Below are positions 17,335 through 26,106 of a stretch of DNA of 64,000 bases, piece after piece. The DNA lies in NCBI GenBank assembly GCA_949296575.1, contig CASFPE010000035.1, forward strand, positions 1 to 64,000, in the 5' to 3' direction. The DNA is from an uncultured Bacteroides sp. (GTDB lineage Bacteria; Bacteroidota; Bacteroidia; Bacteroidales; Bacteroidaceae). The position numbers and the translations under genes are program-made. Each line of letters opens with the position of its first letter. The first letter of the stretch is position 1. A model generated the notes under the pieces. It made no database searches. It was not told where the DNA came from and saw only the letters and a program-made list of their open reading frames with translations.

Positions 17335-18504
17335 ATGCACAATATGGAAAATTTTTGGACACTCACCCCGACAGAAACAAGCCTGCTGGCAACAATGGCC
17401 GCCACGCTCCTCCTGCAATTGGCATATTACGCCTTCCTTTATGCCAAAGTGAGCCAAGGGAAACAGAAGAAAGGAAAAGAAGGAACCGCCCCCGGCAAGG
17501 CTTGCCCGCCCGCCTCCATCATCATCTGCGCCAAAGACGCATCACAGGAACTGCTTGAAAACCTACCGCCTATCCTTGAGCAAGACTACCCGCAGTTTGA
17601 AGTCATCATCGTGAATGACAACGCCGCCGAACCTATCAGCCACGAACTGGAAGCATTGCGTGAACGATACACCAACCTCTACATCACCTTCACGCCAGAC
17701 AGCGCACGCTACGTCAGCCACAAAAAACTGGCTGTCACCATCGGCATCAAGGCCAGCCAATACGACTGGATCGTGCTGACAGAAAGCAACTGCCGCCCCA
17801 AAAGCAAGGAATGGCTGAGGACCATGGCCCGCAACTTCACGCCCGGCACAGACATCGTGTTAGGATACAGCTGCCTGAAAGACAAAAGGAAAATGCGCGT
17901 ATTCGACCATTTCTTCCACACCGTCCGCTTCCTCGCCTTGGCTGCCATCGGGAAGCCTTACATGGGAACAGGATACAACCTCGCTTACAGAAAGGAACTG
18001 TTCTTCAGGAACAAAGGATTCTCCTCGCATCTCAACCTGCAAAGGGGAGAAGACGACATCTTCGTCAACGAAACCGCCTGCCGGAAAAACACAAGGATAG
18101 AGGCCAGCCCGAAAGCATGCATGGAAATCACCCCCGGCCACACCCAACGCTGGAAAGAAGAAAAAATGAACCGGGCCATCACATCGCAATACTGCAAAGG
18201 CGGGCAACGCTACCTGTTAGGCTTCGAGACGGCAAGCCGGTTCCTGTTTCTCGCCGCGTGCCTCCTGCTCATTGCCGATGCGGCATGCAACCGCACAGGA
18301 TTGCCAGCCATCGCAGCCCTGCTTGCTTATGCCATTCGGATGGCTTGCCAATGCCTGCTGTGGCAGAAAACCGCCCGTGCAACAGGCGGCCCCCACTCCC
18401 GTTTCTGCCACCTCCTCCCCCTGTTCGACTTCACCATCCCGCTGAACGACCTCCGCTACCGCATCCTGAAGAAAGCAAAGATAAGAGAGTTCACCCGGAA
18501 ATAA
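17335..18504 (+). CDS. Membrane-anchored family 2 glycosyltransferase
   Basis: The 389-residue protein has an N-terminal membrane helix (about 17-40). A GT-A domain follows: ASIIICAKDASQE near 60, VIIVNDNAAE near 87, TESNCRPKSKEW for the metal/acceptor region, GEDDIFVNE near 240, and QRWKEEK as the Q-x-x-R-W-like motif. Two C-terminal helices complete it. The family makes or extends surface glycans at the inner membrane. It stands outside the exopolysaccharide operon and its acceptor is unknown. A -7 box TAAGTTTG lies at 17313-17320. Met4 is an equally possible start. It converges on the efflux operon with a 29-base gap. Confidence 0.82.
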   Translation: MHNMENFWTLTPTETSLLATMAATLLLQLAYYAFLYAKVSQGKQKKGKEGTAPGKACPPASIIICAKDASQELLENLPPILEQDYPQFEVIIVNDNAAEPISHELEALRERYTNLYITFTPDSARYVSHKKLAVTIGIKASQYDWIVLTESNCRPKSKEWLRTMARNFTPGTDIVLGYSCLKDKRKMRVFDHFFHTVRFLALAAIGKPYMGTGYNLAYRKELFFRNKGFSSHLNLQRGEDDIFVNETACRKNTRIEASPKACMEITPGHTQRWKEEKMNRAITSQYCKGGQRYLLGFETASRFLFLAACLLLIADAACNRTGLPAIAALLAYAIRMACQCLLWQKTARATGGPHSRFCHLLPLFDFTIPLNDLRYRILKKAKIREFTRK

Positions 18505-18533
18505 AGCAAAGGAAGGGGGAAAGTGCAAACCTG

Positions 18534-19784
18534 TCACTTCACTTTCAAGTTGTCCTTGTCCCGGAATTTGTTCATGTCGGAGATGATGACCTGGTCGCCG
18601 GGATTCAAGCCCTCCAGGACTTCCACGTAATCATAGCTGCCTTCGCCCAACTTCACGCTCCTTTTCACAGCCTCACCATCCTTTATCACCCAAAGTTCGT
18701 AATCGCCTGCGCCATTGTAAAACGAACGCCTTTCCAACCGAAGGGTTTCATCCCGCACCTCGTTCACCACAAACACATCCACTTTCAACCCCGAACGCAA
18801 CCGCTTATGGCTGTTGTCGTCCAAGAAGACCATGAAATTAATCATCCCGTCGTTCACCGAAGGCACCACGTTGCCCACTGTGCCTGTCAGTTCATTCTTC
18901 CCTATCCGTACAATCGCCTTGTTGCCCGGCATCACCTTGTCGGCATAACCGTCCGTAATCTCCCCTTCCACTTTGAAGTGTTCAAGGTTGGCCACGATAG
19001 CCAGTTGTGAGCCTGCGGGTACCGATGCCCCCACTTGGTCGTTCACCCATATCAAGGTGGCATCTTGCGGGGAACGCACTTGCGCTTCCTTCATGGTCTT
19101 TGTCCGCAACGAAATGTTCTTCCGGGCAATGTTGTAGTCCAACTCCTGTACACGGATGTCTGCCGCCGATGTCTTCTTTTGGTTTTCATACTTCAACTTC
19201 AATTGCTCCAAGTTCATCTCCTGCACCTTGTAGTCCAGTTCTGCCTGCCTGATTTTGTCGGGCGTGCTGGCGCCGATGCTGTCCAAATACCTTTCGTTCA
19301 GCAAAAGCACTTTCATCCGTTCCAGCCTCATCTCGTCGATGTCGATGCTCATCTTCATTTCCGACAACTGGCTTTCCAAAGTGATTTTCAACTGTTCCAG
19401 TTTGGAACGTTTCATCTCCAACTCGTCCAACTGGTTCTCCATGCCTACATTCGCTTCTGCCAAATCCAGTTTCAAGATGGAATCATTCTTATGCAGCTTC
19501 TCGCCCGTCTTCTTGTAAACCTCCAGTATCTTCGAGGAAATAGGCGACGTGATAACTTCCTCCGACAAAGGCGCCACCTTTCCTGAAGCCGACACCGACA
19601 CGGCAATCTCCCCGCGCTCCACAGTACCCAATTCCACTTCTTCCAAGGAGATGCCCGCTTGGAACGTCTTTATCAAAACCACAAAAAAGGCAATGACACC
19701 GCATGCGATGCCCGACAATTTTATAATCCGTATCCTTTGTCTCCGTTTCTTTACATCTGCTGAAATCTCTTTATCCATTCCCAT
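18534..19784 (-). CDS. Periplasmic adaptor subunit (HlyD/MacA family)
   Basis: The 416-residue membrane-fusion protein has one N-terminal membrane helix (about 20-42). A lipoyl-like half motif (VSASGKVAPLSEEVITSPISSKI, about 64-86), a long coiled-coil hairpin (about 115-225), and beta-barrel and membrane-proximal domains follow. It would link the inner-membrane ABC permeases to the outer-membrane TolC-like channel. It is the last gene of the five-gene operon. Met3 is an alternative start. Confidence 0.88.
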   Translation of the reverse strand: MGMDKEISADVKKRRQRIRIIKLSGIACGVIAFFVVLIKTFQAGISLEEVELGTVERGEIAVSVSASGKVAPLSEEVITSPISSKILEVYKKTGEKLHKNDSILKLDLAEANVGMENQLDELEMKRSKLEQLKITLESQLSEMKMSIDIDEMRLERMKVLLLNERYLDSIGASTPDKIRQAELDYKVQEMNLEQLKLKYENQKKTSAADIRVQELDYNIARKNISLRTKTMKEAQVRSPQDATLIWVNDQVGASVPAGSQLAIVANLEHFKVEGEITDGYADKVMPGNKAIVRIGKNELTGTVGNVVPSVNDGMINFMVFLDDNSHKRLRSGLKVDVFVVNEVRDETLRLERRSFYNGAGDYELWVIKDGEAVKRSVKLGEGSYDYVEVLEGLNPGDQVIISDMNKFRDKDNLKVK

Positions 19785-19796
19785 CGTTTGGTTCTC

Positions 19797-21272
19797 CTAT
19801 TTGTTTAGCATTTCATATACAATATCCACATCATTCTCAAAGTCATAAAGCGTCAGTTGCCGGATGTTGTAGTAATACACCCACGAAGCATACAACTGGT
19901 CGATGTAAGCCCGGCGCGCATTGTCGCGTTCCACCTGCGCCGAGTTGATGTCCAGCACGTTGATGTTCCCCATCACAAAGATGTTGTACGCCGTCTTGTA
20001 CCGGCACTGCGCCACCGAGTCTGCCTCCACGGCAATGTCCAGCAAGCGCGTCTGGTCTTCCCACTGCCGCACGGAAAGCATCACGTTTTGCTCAAAGTCC
20101 ATTCGGTTTCTCTCGATTTGCGCCTTCACCACCTCTTGCTGTGATTTGGCCAACTGCACGCGTCCTTTCCCTTTTCCCCAATCCAAGATAGGGATGCGTA
20201 TGCCCAGGCTCACAATCTGCCGGTTCTGCAAATTGCGGTAAACAGCAGGCAGTTCCACGTCACTGTTCGTGAACCCGATGGAAGCATAGACATTGGCCTG
20301 GAATCCACGGTCAGCCTTTGCCTGTGCAATCTGCTGCCGCGCTTCCAGCAATTGCCGTTCCGTTGCATAGTTCAAAGGATTGTTTTTGTAGGCTATGGCA
20401 AGCACCTTGGGGTAATCCAAATCCACCATCGGGCATTTCGGCGGAATGCCCACCCGCAGTTCCACAGAATTGTCATAACGCAAATAAGTGCGCAAGGTGT
20501 ACATCTTGTTCTCGTAATTCTGCTCTGCCTTGATTAATTCCGATGCCGCATTCAGCCGGTTCAGTTCCAATTGCAGCAAGTCGTTGTCCGAAATGATGCC
20601 GATGGCTTTCTTGCCCCGCGCTATCTTCAGCAACTCGGTAGCATTGTCCAGGTTTTGCCGGGCAATGCCGGTATTGACCGATGCCAGCAGGAAGTCAAAA
20701 TACCGGGTCACGGTTTGCGCATTCACAGCTTCCATGTTGACGCAATACTGCTGTATCGCCTCCTTATAGCGTTTCGGTTCAATGCGCATCGACCATCTCA
20801 GCGAACGGGCAGTAATCAAGGGCTGGCTGATCGTCACGCCAAAAGGCACGCTCAGGTAACTGGTGGCGTGGCTGCCGTCCAGTTCATCCATCCGCTGCAA
20901 CTGCGACTGCAAAGAAATCGTGCCGCCCGTGTAAGGGATGTTCTGGTTGATGGACAGGTTCAGGTTCTCGCTCAGCAAACGGCTGGACACGAAAGAATAC
21001 GACCCGTCTTCATTCTGGTAGGACGACAACGACTTGTTCAGGCTGGGAATCGTGCCGTCCAACACCATGTTGGGCAACAGTTCCGCCCGGTAATTCCGAT
21101 ACGTCCAATAAGCTACCCGCAACGTGTTTCTTGCGGAAATAGCATCCAAAGAAGAAGCTTGGGCAATACACAATGCCTCGTCCAACGACAGGTAAATCGT
21201 ATCTTTCTGTCCCCATAGGCAGCCGGGCAACAACAAAGCCCAACAAGCCAACCATCGCAATTTCGTGTACAT
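19797..21272 (-). CDS. TolC family outer-membrane channel protein
   Basis: The 491-residue protein has a signal peptide (about 1-21) and two OEP repeats rich in long helices, with the ISLDEAL-like start (YLSLDEALCIAQ, about 27-38) typical of the family. It supplies the trimeric outer-membrane exit duct. It lies 12 bases upstream of the adaptor gene and 24 bases downstream of the second permease. Confidence 0.9.
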   Translation of the reverse strand: MYTKLRWLACWALLLPGCLWGQKDTIYLSLDEALCIAQASSLDAISARNTLRVAYWTYRNYRAELLPNMVLDGTIPSLNKSLSSYQNEDGSYSFVSSRLLSENLNLSINQNIPYTGGTISLQSQLQRMDELDGSHATSYLSVPFGVTISQPLITARSLRWSMRIEPKRYKEAIQQYCVNMEAVNAQTVTRYFDFLLASVNTGIARQNLDNATELLKIARGKKAIGIISDNDLLQLELNRLNAASELIKAEQNYENKMYTLRTYLRYDNSVELRVGIPPKCPMVDLDYPKVLAIAYKNNPLNYATERQLLEARQQIAQAKADRGFQANVYASIGFTNSDVELPAVYRNLQNRQIVSLGIRIPILDWGKGKGRVQLAKSQQEVVKAQIERNRMDFEQNVMLSVRQWEDQTRLLDIAVEADSVAQCRYKTAYNIFVMGNINVLDINSAQVERDNARRAYIDQLYASWVYYYNIRQLTLYDFENDVDIVYEMLNK

Positions 21273-21296
21273 TTCTATTCTATTTTATATTCCATT

Positions 21297-22484
21297 TTAT
21301 TCATAATGCAAGGCTTCTGCCGGGTTGACTTTCGACACTTTGTAGGCCGGATAGCAGGCACTGAACACGGAGAACAAAGCCATCAGCACCACCGTGGCCA
21401 CCACGGCGCACACGTTCACCCACGTCAGGTCGAAGATGAAGAACGACAGCAGCACGGCGGGCAGCGATGCCAATGCCGACACGGCCAAGCTTTCGCCAAT
21501 CACCATGCCCAACAGCTGCTTGCGGGTTGCGCCCAAGGCCAAGCGGAGGGCATATTCCTTCAGCCGCTTTTCCGATTGCAGCCAGAAAATGCCGAACGTC
21601 CCGATGAAGGCGAAAAAGAACAGGAAAAGCACCGGCACCGCCTGCGCCACCACCGAAAGCATCGTATTGAACATGGACATTTCTTTCATTTCATCCAACG
21701 AATACAACACCAATTGCGCCTTGTCGCGGACACTCGATTGCTGGAATTCCTTATGGATAGCCGCATAAAAATCCGCGTCATGGCCTTTTTTCACTTTCAC
21801 CACATATTCCGTATTCCCATTCGGTATGTTTCTTTCCGGGAAAAGGAAAAAAATGGAGGCAAGAGCTTCTTCAAAAACATGCTGCTTCACACCGCCCACC
21901 ACGCCGATCACGGTGTAGGTCTGGCCTTTGTAAACAAATTGCCGGTTCACCGCATCCGTCCATCCGGCAGCATCTGCCAACTGGCGGGTCACCACCACCG
22001 GCGCAGAACCATCCTCTAAATAGCGTTCCCCTGTGAACCAGCTGCCCTCCTCCAAACGAAGGCCAAATATATCCAAGGCTTTTGGCAACACAAACTTAGG
22101 GAAGAAACGAATTTTCCGGTCATCGACCCGCACCGTGTCCGTCACATAAAAATCACTGCTGCGCAAGTAAGGAGTCAAATTACAACTGACACAATAGTCT
22201 GCCACGCTTGGATGTGTTTCCAAATGCTTCAAGGCCGTTTTAGTTGCTATCAAGGCATTCCCATACAAATTATGGTCTTTTAACGCATCCTCCAGATTGG
22301 CTGTAAACATTACAAGATACGTGTTGCCCGTATCCAACATTCCCGGTTGACGGTATTGCCTCACGGCATCCAGCAACGAACTGAGGCACAGCATCAGCAC
22401 CAACCCGATGAACACTTGCTCCACCAAGAGTTCCCATATCGCCTTCCGGCGATTCCACAACGTTTTCCACAAAAATCCTTTCAT
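21297..22484 (-). CDS. ABC transporter permease (MacB/FtsX type), second of pair
   Basis: The 395-residue protein has an N-terminal membrane helix (about 17-40), a large periplasmic MacB_PCD domain (about 50-260) and a C-terminal FtsX domain with three helices. It ends SKVNPAEALHYE, typical of MacB permeases. The start at 22484 makes an ATGA overlap with the upstream permease; longer starts would only re-read that gene. The ATPase is encoded separately, so this is a split MacB system. Confidence 0.88.
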   Translation of the reverse strand: MKGFLWKTLWNRRKAIWELLVEQVFIGLVLMLCLSSLLDAVRQYRQPGMLDTGNTYLVMFTANLEDALKDHNLYGNALIATKTALKHLETHPSVADYCVSCNLTPYLRSSDFYVTDTVRVDDRKIRFFPKFVLPKALDIFGLRLEEGSWFTGERYLEDGSAPVVVTRQLADAAGWTDAVNRQFVYKGQTYTVIGVVGGVKQHVFEEALASIFFLFPERNIPNGNTEYVVKVKKGHDADFYAAIHKEFQQSSVRDKAQLVLYSLDEMKEMSMFNTMLSVVAQAVPVLFLFFFAFIGTFGIFWLQSEKRLKEYALRLALGATRKQLLGMVIGESLAVSALASLPAVLLSFFIFDLTWVNVCAVVATVVLMALFSVFSACYPAYKVSKVNPAEALHYE

Positions 22485-23719
22485 TGTTTGTCTCCTCCTT
22501 TCAATGTCTCTGCAATGTTCCTTTTGGCAATCAAATAAGCCGGAAGGCCGCCCGACAGGAAAGCAAACACCAGCACCAACGGCAGCACCTGCCCTGCCAA
22601 AACCCAACCGTCCAAATCAGCCAGCAAAGTCACCCTCTCGCTCAATGCACCGCCAGCCGCCAGATGCTGGATGCCCGAAGCCACCGGGAGCATCAGCGCA
22701 ATCCCGATGCCCGCCCCTATCAACACCAGCAACAGGTTCTCCCCCATCAACTGGCCGAACACGGAACGGCGGGTAGCGCCGATGGCTCGCGAAAGCGCCA
22801 TCTCCGATGCACGCGCCTCCGCATTCGAGAAATTCAGCGTCACGATGTTCAAAGCCGGAATCACCAACAGCAGGAACAAGGCCGCTCCCGCGCCATACAG
22901 CATGATGTCCGTCCCGTACTGCCGGATGCGTCCCTCCCTTTGCGTGTAAATCTTGTCCGGCGCAAGTTGCACATTCTGGTTCCGGCTCTCGTAAGTGGCC
23001 TGTATCAGATTGCACACCGCCTCTTTCATCTGCGGCTTGCCCATGCTTTCCGAAAAAAGGAAATAGAGATTGTAACAAAAGTTATAAGAAGGGACAAAAT
23101 GGTTGTAACGATACGGAAGCCAAATGTTGGCCGTTGTGGGAGCTACAAACAGGGAATAGTCTGCGATGATGCCAATCACCTCATATTCCACATTCTGCAC
23201 CGTCACTTTCTTCCCCACGGCCTCCCCGTCCGGGAAACAGGACTTCGCCAGACTTTCCCGCACCACCGCCACCTTGTCGCCACGGTCAGCCGACGCACGG
23301 TCAAACAGCCGCCCTTCCAGCACGTCAAACTGGTACATCTCAAAGTAATCGCCGCCCACAAAGTCTGCGACTGTGAACTGCATCCGGTTGCCCATGTCAG
23401 CCAGTACCGCTTCATTGTTATCGAAAGCTGTCAATTCGCACTTGCCCTCCAAGGCGCGGAAAAACTGTTCCTGCTCCGTTGGGAAAATGCCGCCATAATA
23501 AACGCCGTTTACATCCGGGTATCCAATTTGACTCACCGTTATTATCCGATCGCCATACAGCATCGGGGCTTCATCCGAGGTGATGAGGCGCATTGCATGC
23601 AGGATGATGGTGATAAACACGAAGGTCAACGCCGTCCCCAATACATAGAACAGGGCGTATGCCTTGTTCCGCCGGACGTTGTAAACGGCTGATTTCAGGT
23701 AACTCCATAGAATCTTCAT
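22481..23719 (-). CDS. ABC transporter permease (MacB/FtsX type), first of pair
   Basis: The 412-residue protein shows the MacB layout: N-terminal helix (about 20-42), periplasmic domain, and three C-terminal helices in an FtsX domain, ending LIAKRNIAETLKGGDKQ. Together with the next permease it would form a heterodimeric core driven by the upstream ATPase. MacB-type pumps work as mechanotransducers that push substrates from the periplasm through TolC; candidate substrates are peptides, macrolides or glycolipids, and none can be chosen here. Confidence 0.88.
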   Translation of the reverse strand: MKILWSYLKSAVYNVRRNKAYALFYVLGTALTFVFITIILHAMRLITSDEAPMLYGDRIITVSQIGYPDVNGVYYGGIFPTEQEQFFRALEGKCELTAFDNNEAVLADMGNRMQFTVADFVGGDYFEMYQFDVLEGRLFDRASADRGDKVAVVRESLAKSCFPDGEAVGKKVTVQNVEYEVIGIIADYSLFVAPTTANIWLPYRYNHFVPSYNFCYNLYFLFSESMGKPQMKEAVCNLIQATYESRNQNVQLAPDKIYTQREGRIRQYGTDIMLYGAGAALFLLLVIPALNIVTLNFSNAEARASEMALSRAIGATRRSVFGQLMGENLLLVLIGAGIGIALMLPVASGIQHLAAGGALSERVTLLADLDGWVLAGQVLPLVLVFAFLSGGLPAYLIAKRNIAETLKGGDKQ

Positions 23720-23735
23720 GACCGCACGTTTTGGT

Positions 23736-24395
23736 TCAGACCAATTTCCCGTCTAACAGACGCACAATGCGTCCTGTCTTTGCCGCAATGCGCTCATCGT
23801 GGGTCACCATGATGATGGTTACTCCGCCTTGGTTCAGTTGCAACAGGATGTTCATGATTTCCTCGCCCATACGGCTGTCCAAATTGCCGGTCGGCTCGTC
23901 GGCCAATATCAGTTCCGGCCGGCCCACAATGGCACGGGCAATGGCCACGCGCTGGCACTGCCCGCCCGACAACTGTGCCGGGAAATGCTTGGCGCGGTGC
24001 GACAAGCCCACGCGCTCCAGCACTTCTTCCACCCGACCTTTCCGTTCCGAAGCCGGGACATGCCCGTACAGCAACGGCAGTTCCACGTTGTCGGTCACGT
24101 TCAGCGAAGGAATCAGGTGGAAGTTCTGGAACACGAACCCCAAGGTCTTGTTCCGGAAACGGGCCGCCTCCTTGTCGTTCATCCGCGAGATGTCCGTGCC
24201 GTTGATGCGGATGGTTCCGCTGGTCGGCGCATCTAACAGGCCAATCAGATTCAGCAACGTGCTTTTCCCACAGCCGGAAGGTCCCATGATGGACACAAAT
24301 TCTGATGAATCAATCGTCAGGTTGATGTTGTCCAACGCTTGTGTTTCCACGTCTTTTGTCTGGAAAATCTTGTTCACCGATTCAATTTCTACCAT
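23736..24395 (-). CDS. ABC transporter ATP-binding protein (MacB/LolD type)
   Basis: The 219-residue ATPase has Walker A GPSGCGKST (about 38-46), signature LSGGQCQRVAIARA (about 141-154) and Walker B LILADEP, followed by the H-loop TH(DE). It is the size of LolD/MacB-type ATPases. It is first in the operon, 16 bases before the first permease, and there is a weak -7-like box (TTACTTTG, minus strand, near 24438-24445). Confidence 0.92.
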   Translation of the reverse strand: MVEIESVNKIFQTKDVETQALDNINLTIDSSEFVSIMGPSGCGKSTLLNLIGLLDAPTSGTIRINGTDISRMNDKEAARFRNKTLGFVFQNFHLIPSLNVTDNVELPLLYGHVPASERKGRVEEVLERVGLSHRAKHFPAQLSGGQCQRVAIARAIVGRPELILADEPTGNLDSRMGEEIMNILLQLNQGGVTIIMVTHDERIAAKTGRIVRLLDGKLV

Positions 24396-24514
24396 AATCG
24401 TATTCTTTTAATGATTTTCTAATCTGTTTTCTGCCTACAAAGTAAAAAAATCTGTTTTTAGAAAAATTGCACTTTCCGCCCAAAAAATAACAATTTCGTG
24501 CCAACCTTCACCGG

Positions 24515-24576
24515 CCATTTTTTGCATGAGACGAGAGTGTTATTTTTTGAGACGAGAGTGACATTTTTTTGAAACG
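24515..24576. repeat. 21-bp direct repeats (TGAGACGAGAGTG units)
   Basis: TGAGACGAGAGTG occurs at 24527-24539 and 24548-24560, each followed by a TATTTTTT/ACATTTTTTT tract. A degraded third start (TGAAACG) follows, and a CATTTTTTG tract precedes. The period is 21 bases. The block lies between the ABC operon promoter and the terminator of the GIN-domain gene. Confidence 0.75.
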
Positions 24577-24646
24577 GCTTTCTTCCACAGGATGCCCGCT
24601 TGATGCCGCCCGGACACCCTCCTTGACGCACCGGCACTGCAAGCAC

Positions 24647-24698
24647 AAAAAACCGCACTTGCCGCCCTGCACACGAAAATGCAGGACGGCAAATGCGG
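24647..24698 (-). terminator. Intrinsic terminator after the GIN-domain lipoprotein gene
   Basis: A 19-bp stem (24653-24671 with 24680-24698, two G-U pairs) and an 8-base loop are followed on the minus strand by a run of six T (24647-24652). A second GC-rich hairpin (24705-24735) lies between it and the gene. Confidence 0.85.
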
Positions 24699-24797
24699 AG
24701 AAAGCCCCCTTCCCATCTCGACAAGGGGAAGGGGGAATATCCGGGTTTTCCCCCAATTATCCCATCAAGCCTTGGGGCGTTTTTCCAAAGAAAAGCT

Positions 24798-25679
24798 TCA
24801 ACGCGAGTTCACGGACGACGCGCCGGATGTATGGATTTCGGTGTGCGCGGGGCTTCCATAATATTCCACATCGCTGGCACCCGACGCATGGGCTTTCAAA
24901 CGTTCGGAAGCATAGACGGAGCAATCGGCGGCACCCGAAAGGCGGCATTCGGCGGTCCTTGCCTTCAAGTCACGGCAATCGCCGTTGCCCGCGCCCGAAA
25001 TCTCCACGGAAACGGCCTCCGCCGTCCCCGACAATCTGAAGCCGCAAGCCCCGCTGGCATCCACCGACACGCTTCCCGCTTCGACGGCAGACAACGACAC
25101 ATTGCAGGCACCGCTCAAGGAAAACGCCGCATCGCGCACGGCAAACCGGGGGCCGCCCTCCAATCGGCTGGCGCCGCTCAGGGAAAGTTTTGCCTTTTCC
25201 GCCACGAACGAGCCGCCGCACTTCAACGAGGACGCGCCGGACAGGCCGATATCAAACAACTGCGCATCGATGTCCTGCTGCAACGACAAAGCGCATTCGG
25301 AGGCCAACGACAGGCGTTGCACCTCCACCGGCATCGTGACGCGCAGTTCCACCCGCTGCTTGAAAATGCAGCGTTCTTTCAAACGGACCACCAGTGCATG
25401 GCCTTTCACCTCCGTCTCCAACAGGTTGACCAGGTTCTCATGCCCCTTGATGGACACGGAATAGTCCTCTCCTTTCTCGACCACGGCTTCCAAGGGAGCG
25501 CACAAATCCAAGGCCGTAAAGCCGCTGCATTCTGGCTTCACTTCCACAATGCTTCCTTCGCCTTCCACTATCTTCACGCCGCTAATCTTCCCATTTTCCG
25601 AATTCGACACTACGATGCACGACTGGCACAGGAAAAACACAGACAAGCATACAAACATTGCTTTTTTCATGCTATTCAT
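24798..25679 (-). CDS. GIN-domain (DUF2807) lipoprotein
   Basis: The 293-residue protein has a lipoprotein signal (LCQSC, Cys about 21) and a DUF2807/GIN 'auto-transporter adhesin head' region. Here short beta-strands repeat with LSGASS, LSGAC, ASGAC, ISGAG, LSGAA, ASGAS turns (about 150-290), indicating a right-handed beta-helix. The family is common in Bacteroidota and its role is not established. A -7 box TACCTTTG (minus strand, 25706-25713) lies upstream. Met4 (MKKAMF) is an alternative start. Strong terminators lie downstream, so it is monocistronic. Confidence 0.8.
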   Translation of the reverse strand: MNSMKKAMFVCLSVFFLCQSCIVVSNSENGKISGVKIVEGEGSIVEVKPECSGFTALDLCAPLEAVVEKGEDYSVSIKGHENLVNLLETEVKGHALVVRLKERCIFKQRVELRVTMPVEVQRLSLASECALSLQQDIDAQLFDIGLSGASSLKCGGSFVAEKAKLSLSGASRLEGGPRFAVRDAAFSLSGACNVSLSAVEAGSVSVDASGACGFRLSGTAEAVSVEISGAGNGDCRDLKARTAECRLSGAADCSVYASERLKAHASGASDVEYYGSPAHTEIHTSGASSVNSR

Positions 25680-25876
25680 TTTTTCAGGTTAGAAATTCAT
25701 GACACCAAAGGTACGCAACAAAAATGGAAAAGCCGCGCAAAGAAACGATTTTTTTCGACGGCGGGCATTCTTGCGGAGACAAAGCGCAAAAGCCTGCATG
25801 AAACCGGCCGGTTTGTACAGACAATTCACAGAAACATGCCCAATAATCCGAAGAACCTTCAGGAAGATTTTCCTGC

Positions 25877-25937
25877 ACGATTATTAATCGTTCACGTGTA
25901 CGATTATTAATCGTCATGCGTTACGATTAATAATCGT
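25877..25937. repeat. Three 15-bp palindromes spaced exactly 23 bp apart
   Basis: ACGATTATTAATCGT lies at 25877-25891 and 25900-25914, and its reverse complement ACGATTAATAATCGT at 25923-25937. Each is a perfect 7-bp palindrome around one central base, with 8-base unrelated spacers. They lie between the mutB terminators and the promoter of the GIN lipoprotein gene. Confidence 0.85.
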
Positions 25938-25995
25938 GCAAAACACAGCCCATAAAGCCTTCCTGCGAACCCTGCCAGAATTGTCACTATAATTC

Positions 25996-26038
25996 ATGAA
26001 AAACGGCGCGGACATTCCATGAGGAATCCCGCGCCGTT
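25996..26038 (-). terminator. Second terminator hairpin after mutB
   Basis: Arms AACGGCGCG and CGCGCCGTT, with an inner ATTCC/GGAAT pair, form a long imperfect hairpin that is followed on the minus strand by TTTTTC. It is in tandem with the hairpin at 26051-26083. Confidence 0.7.
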
Positions 26039-26050
26039 ACCATCCTTTGA

Positions 26051-26083
26051 AACGAAAAGAGGCGTGCCGCTGGCACGCCTCTT
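26051..26083 (-). terminator. First terminator hairpin after mutB
   Basis: Arms AAGAGGCGTGCC (26057-26068) and GGCACGCCTCTT (26072-26083) are separated by three bases and followed on the minus strand by TTTTCGTTTC. Confidence 0.8.
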
Positions 26084-26106
26084 CCCAATTGCCGCCGGGC
26101 TGTCCG

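Noticed and set aside
24693..25910. 405-codon plus-strand open frame opposite the GIN-domain gene
   Set aside because: Antisense to a gene with a signal peptide, promoter and terminator.
25877..25937. Possible short CRISPR array
   Set aside because: The repeats are palindromes of 15 bp with 8-bp spacers, one is inverted, and no cas genes are present.
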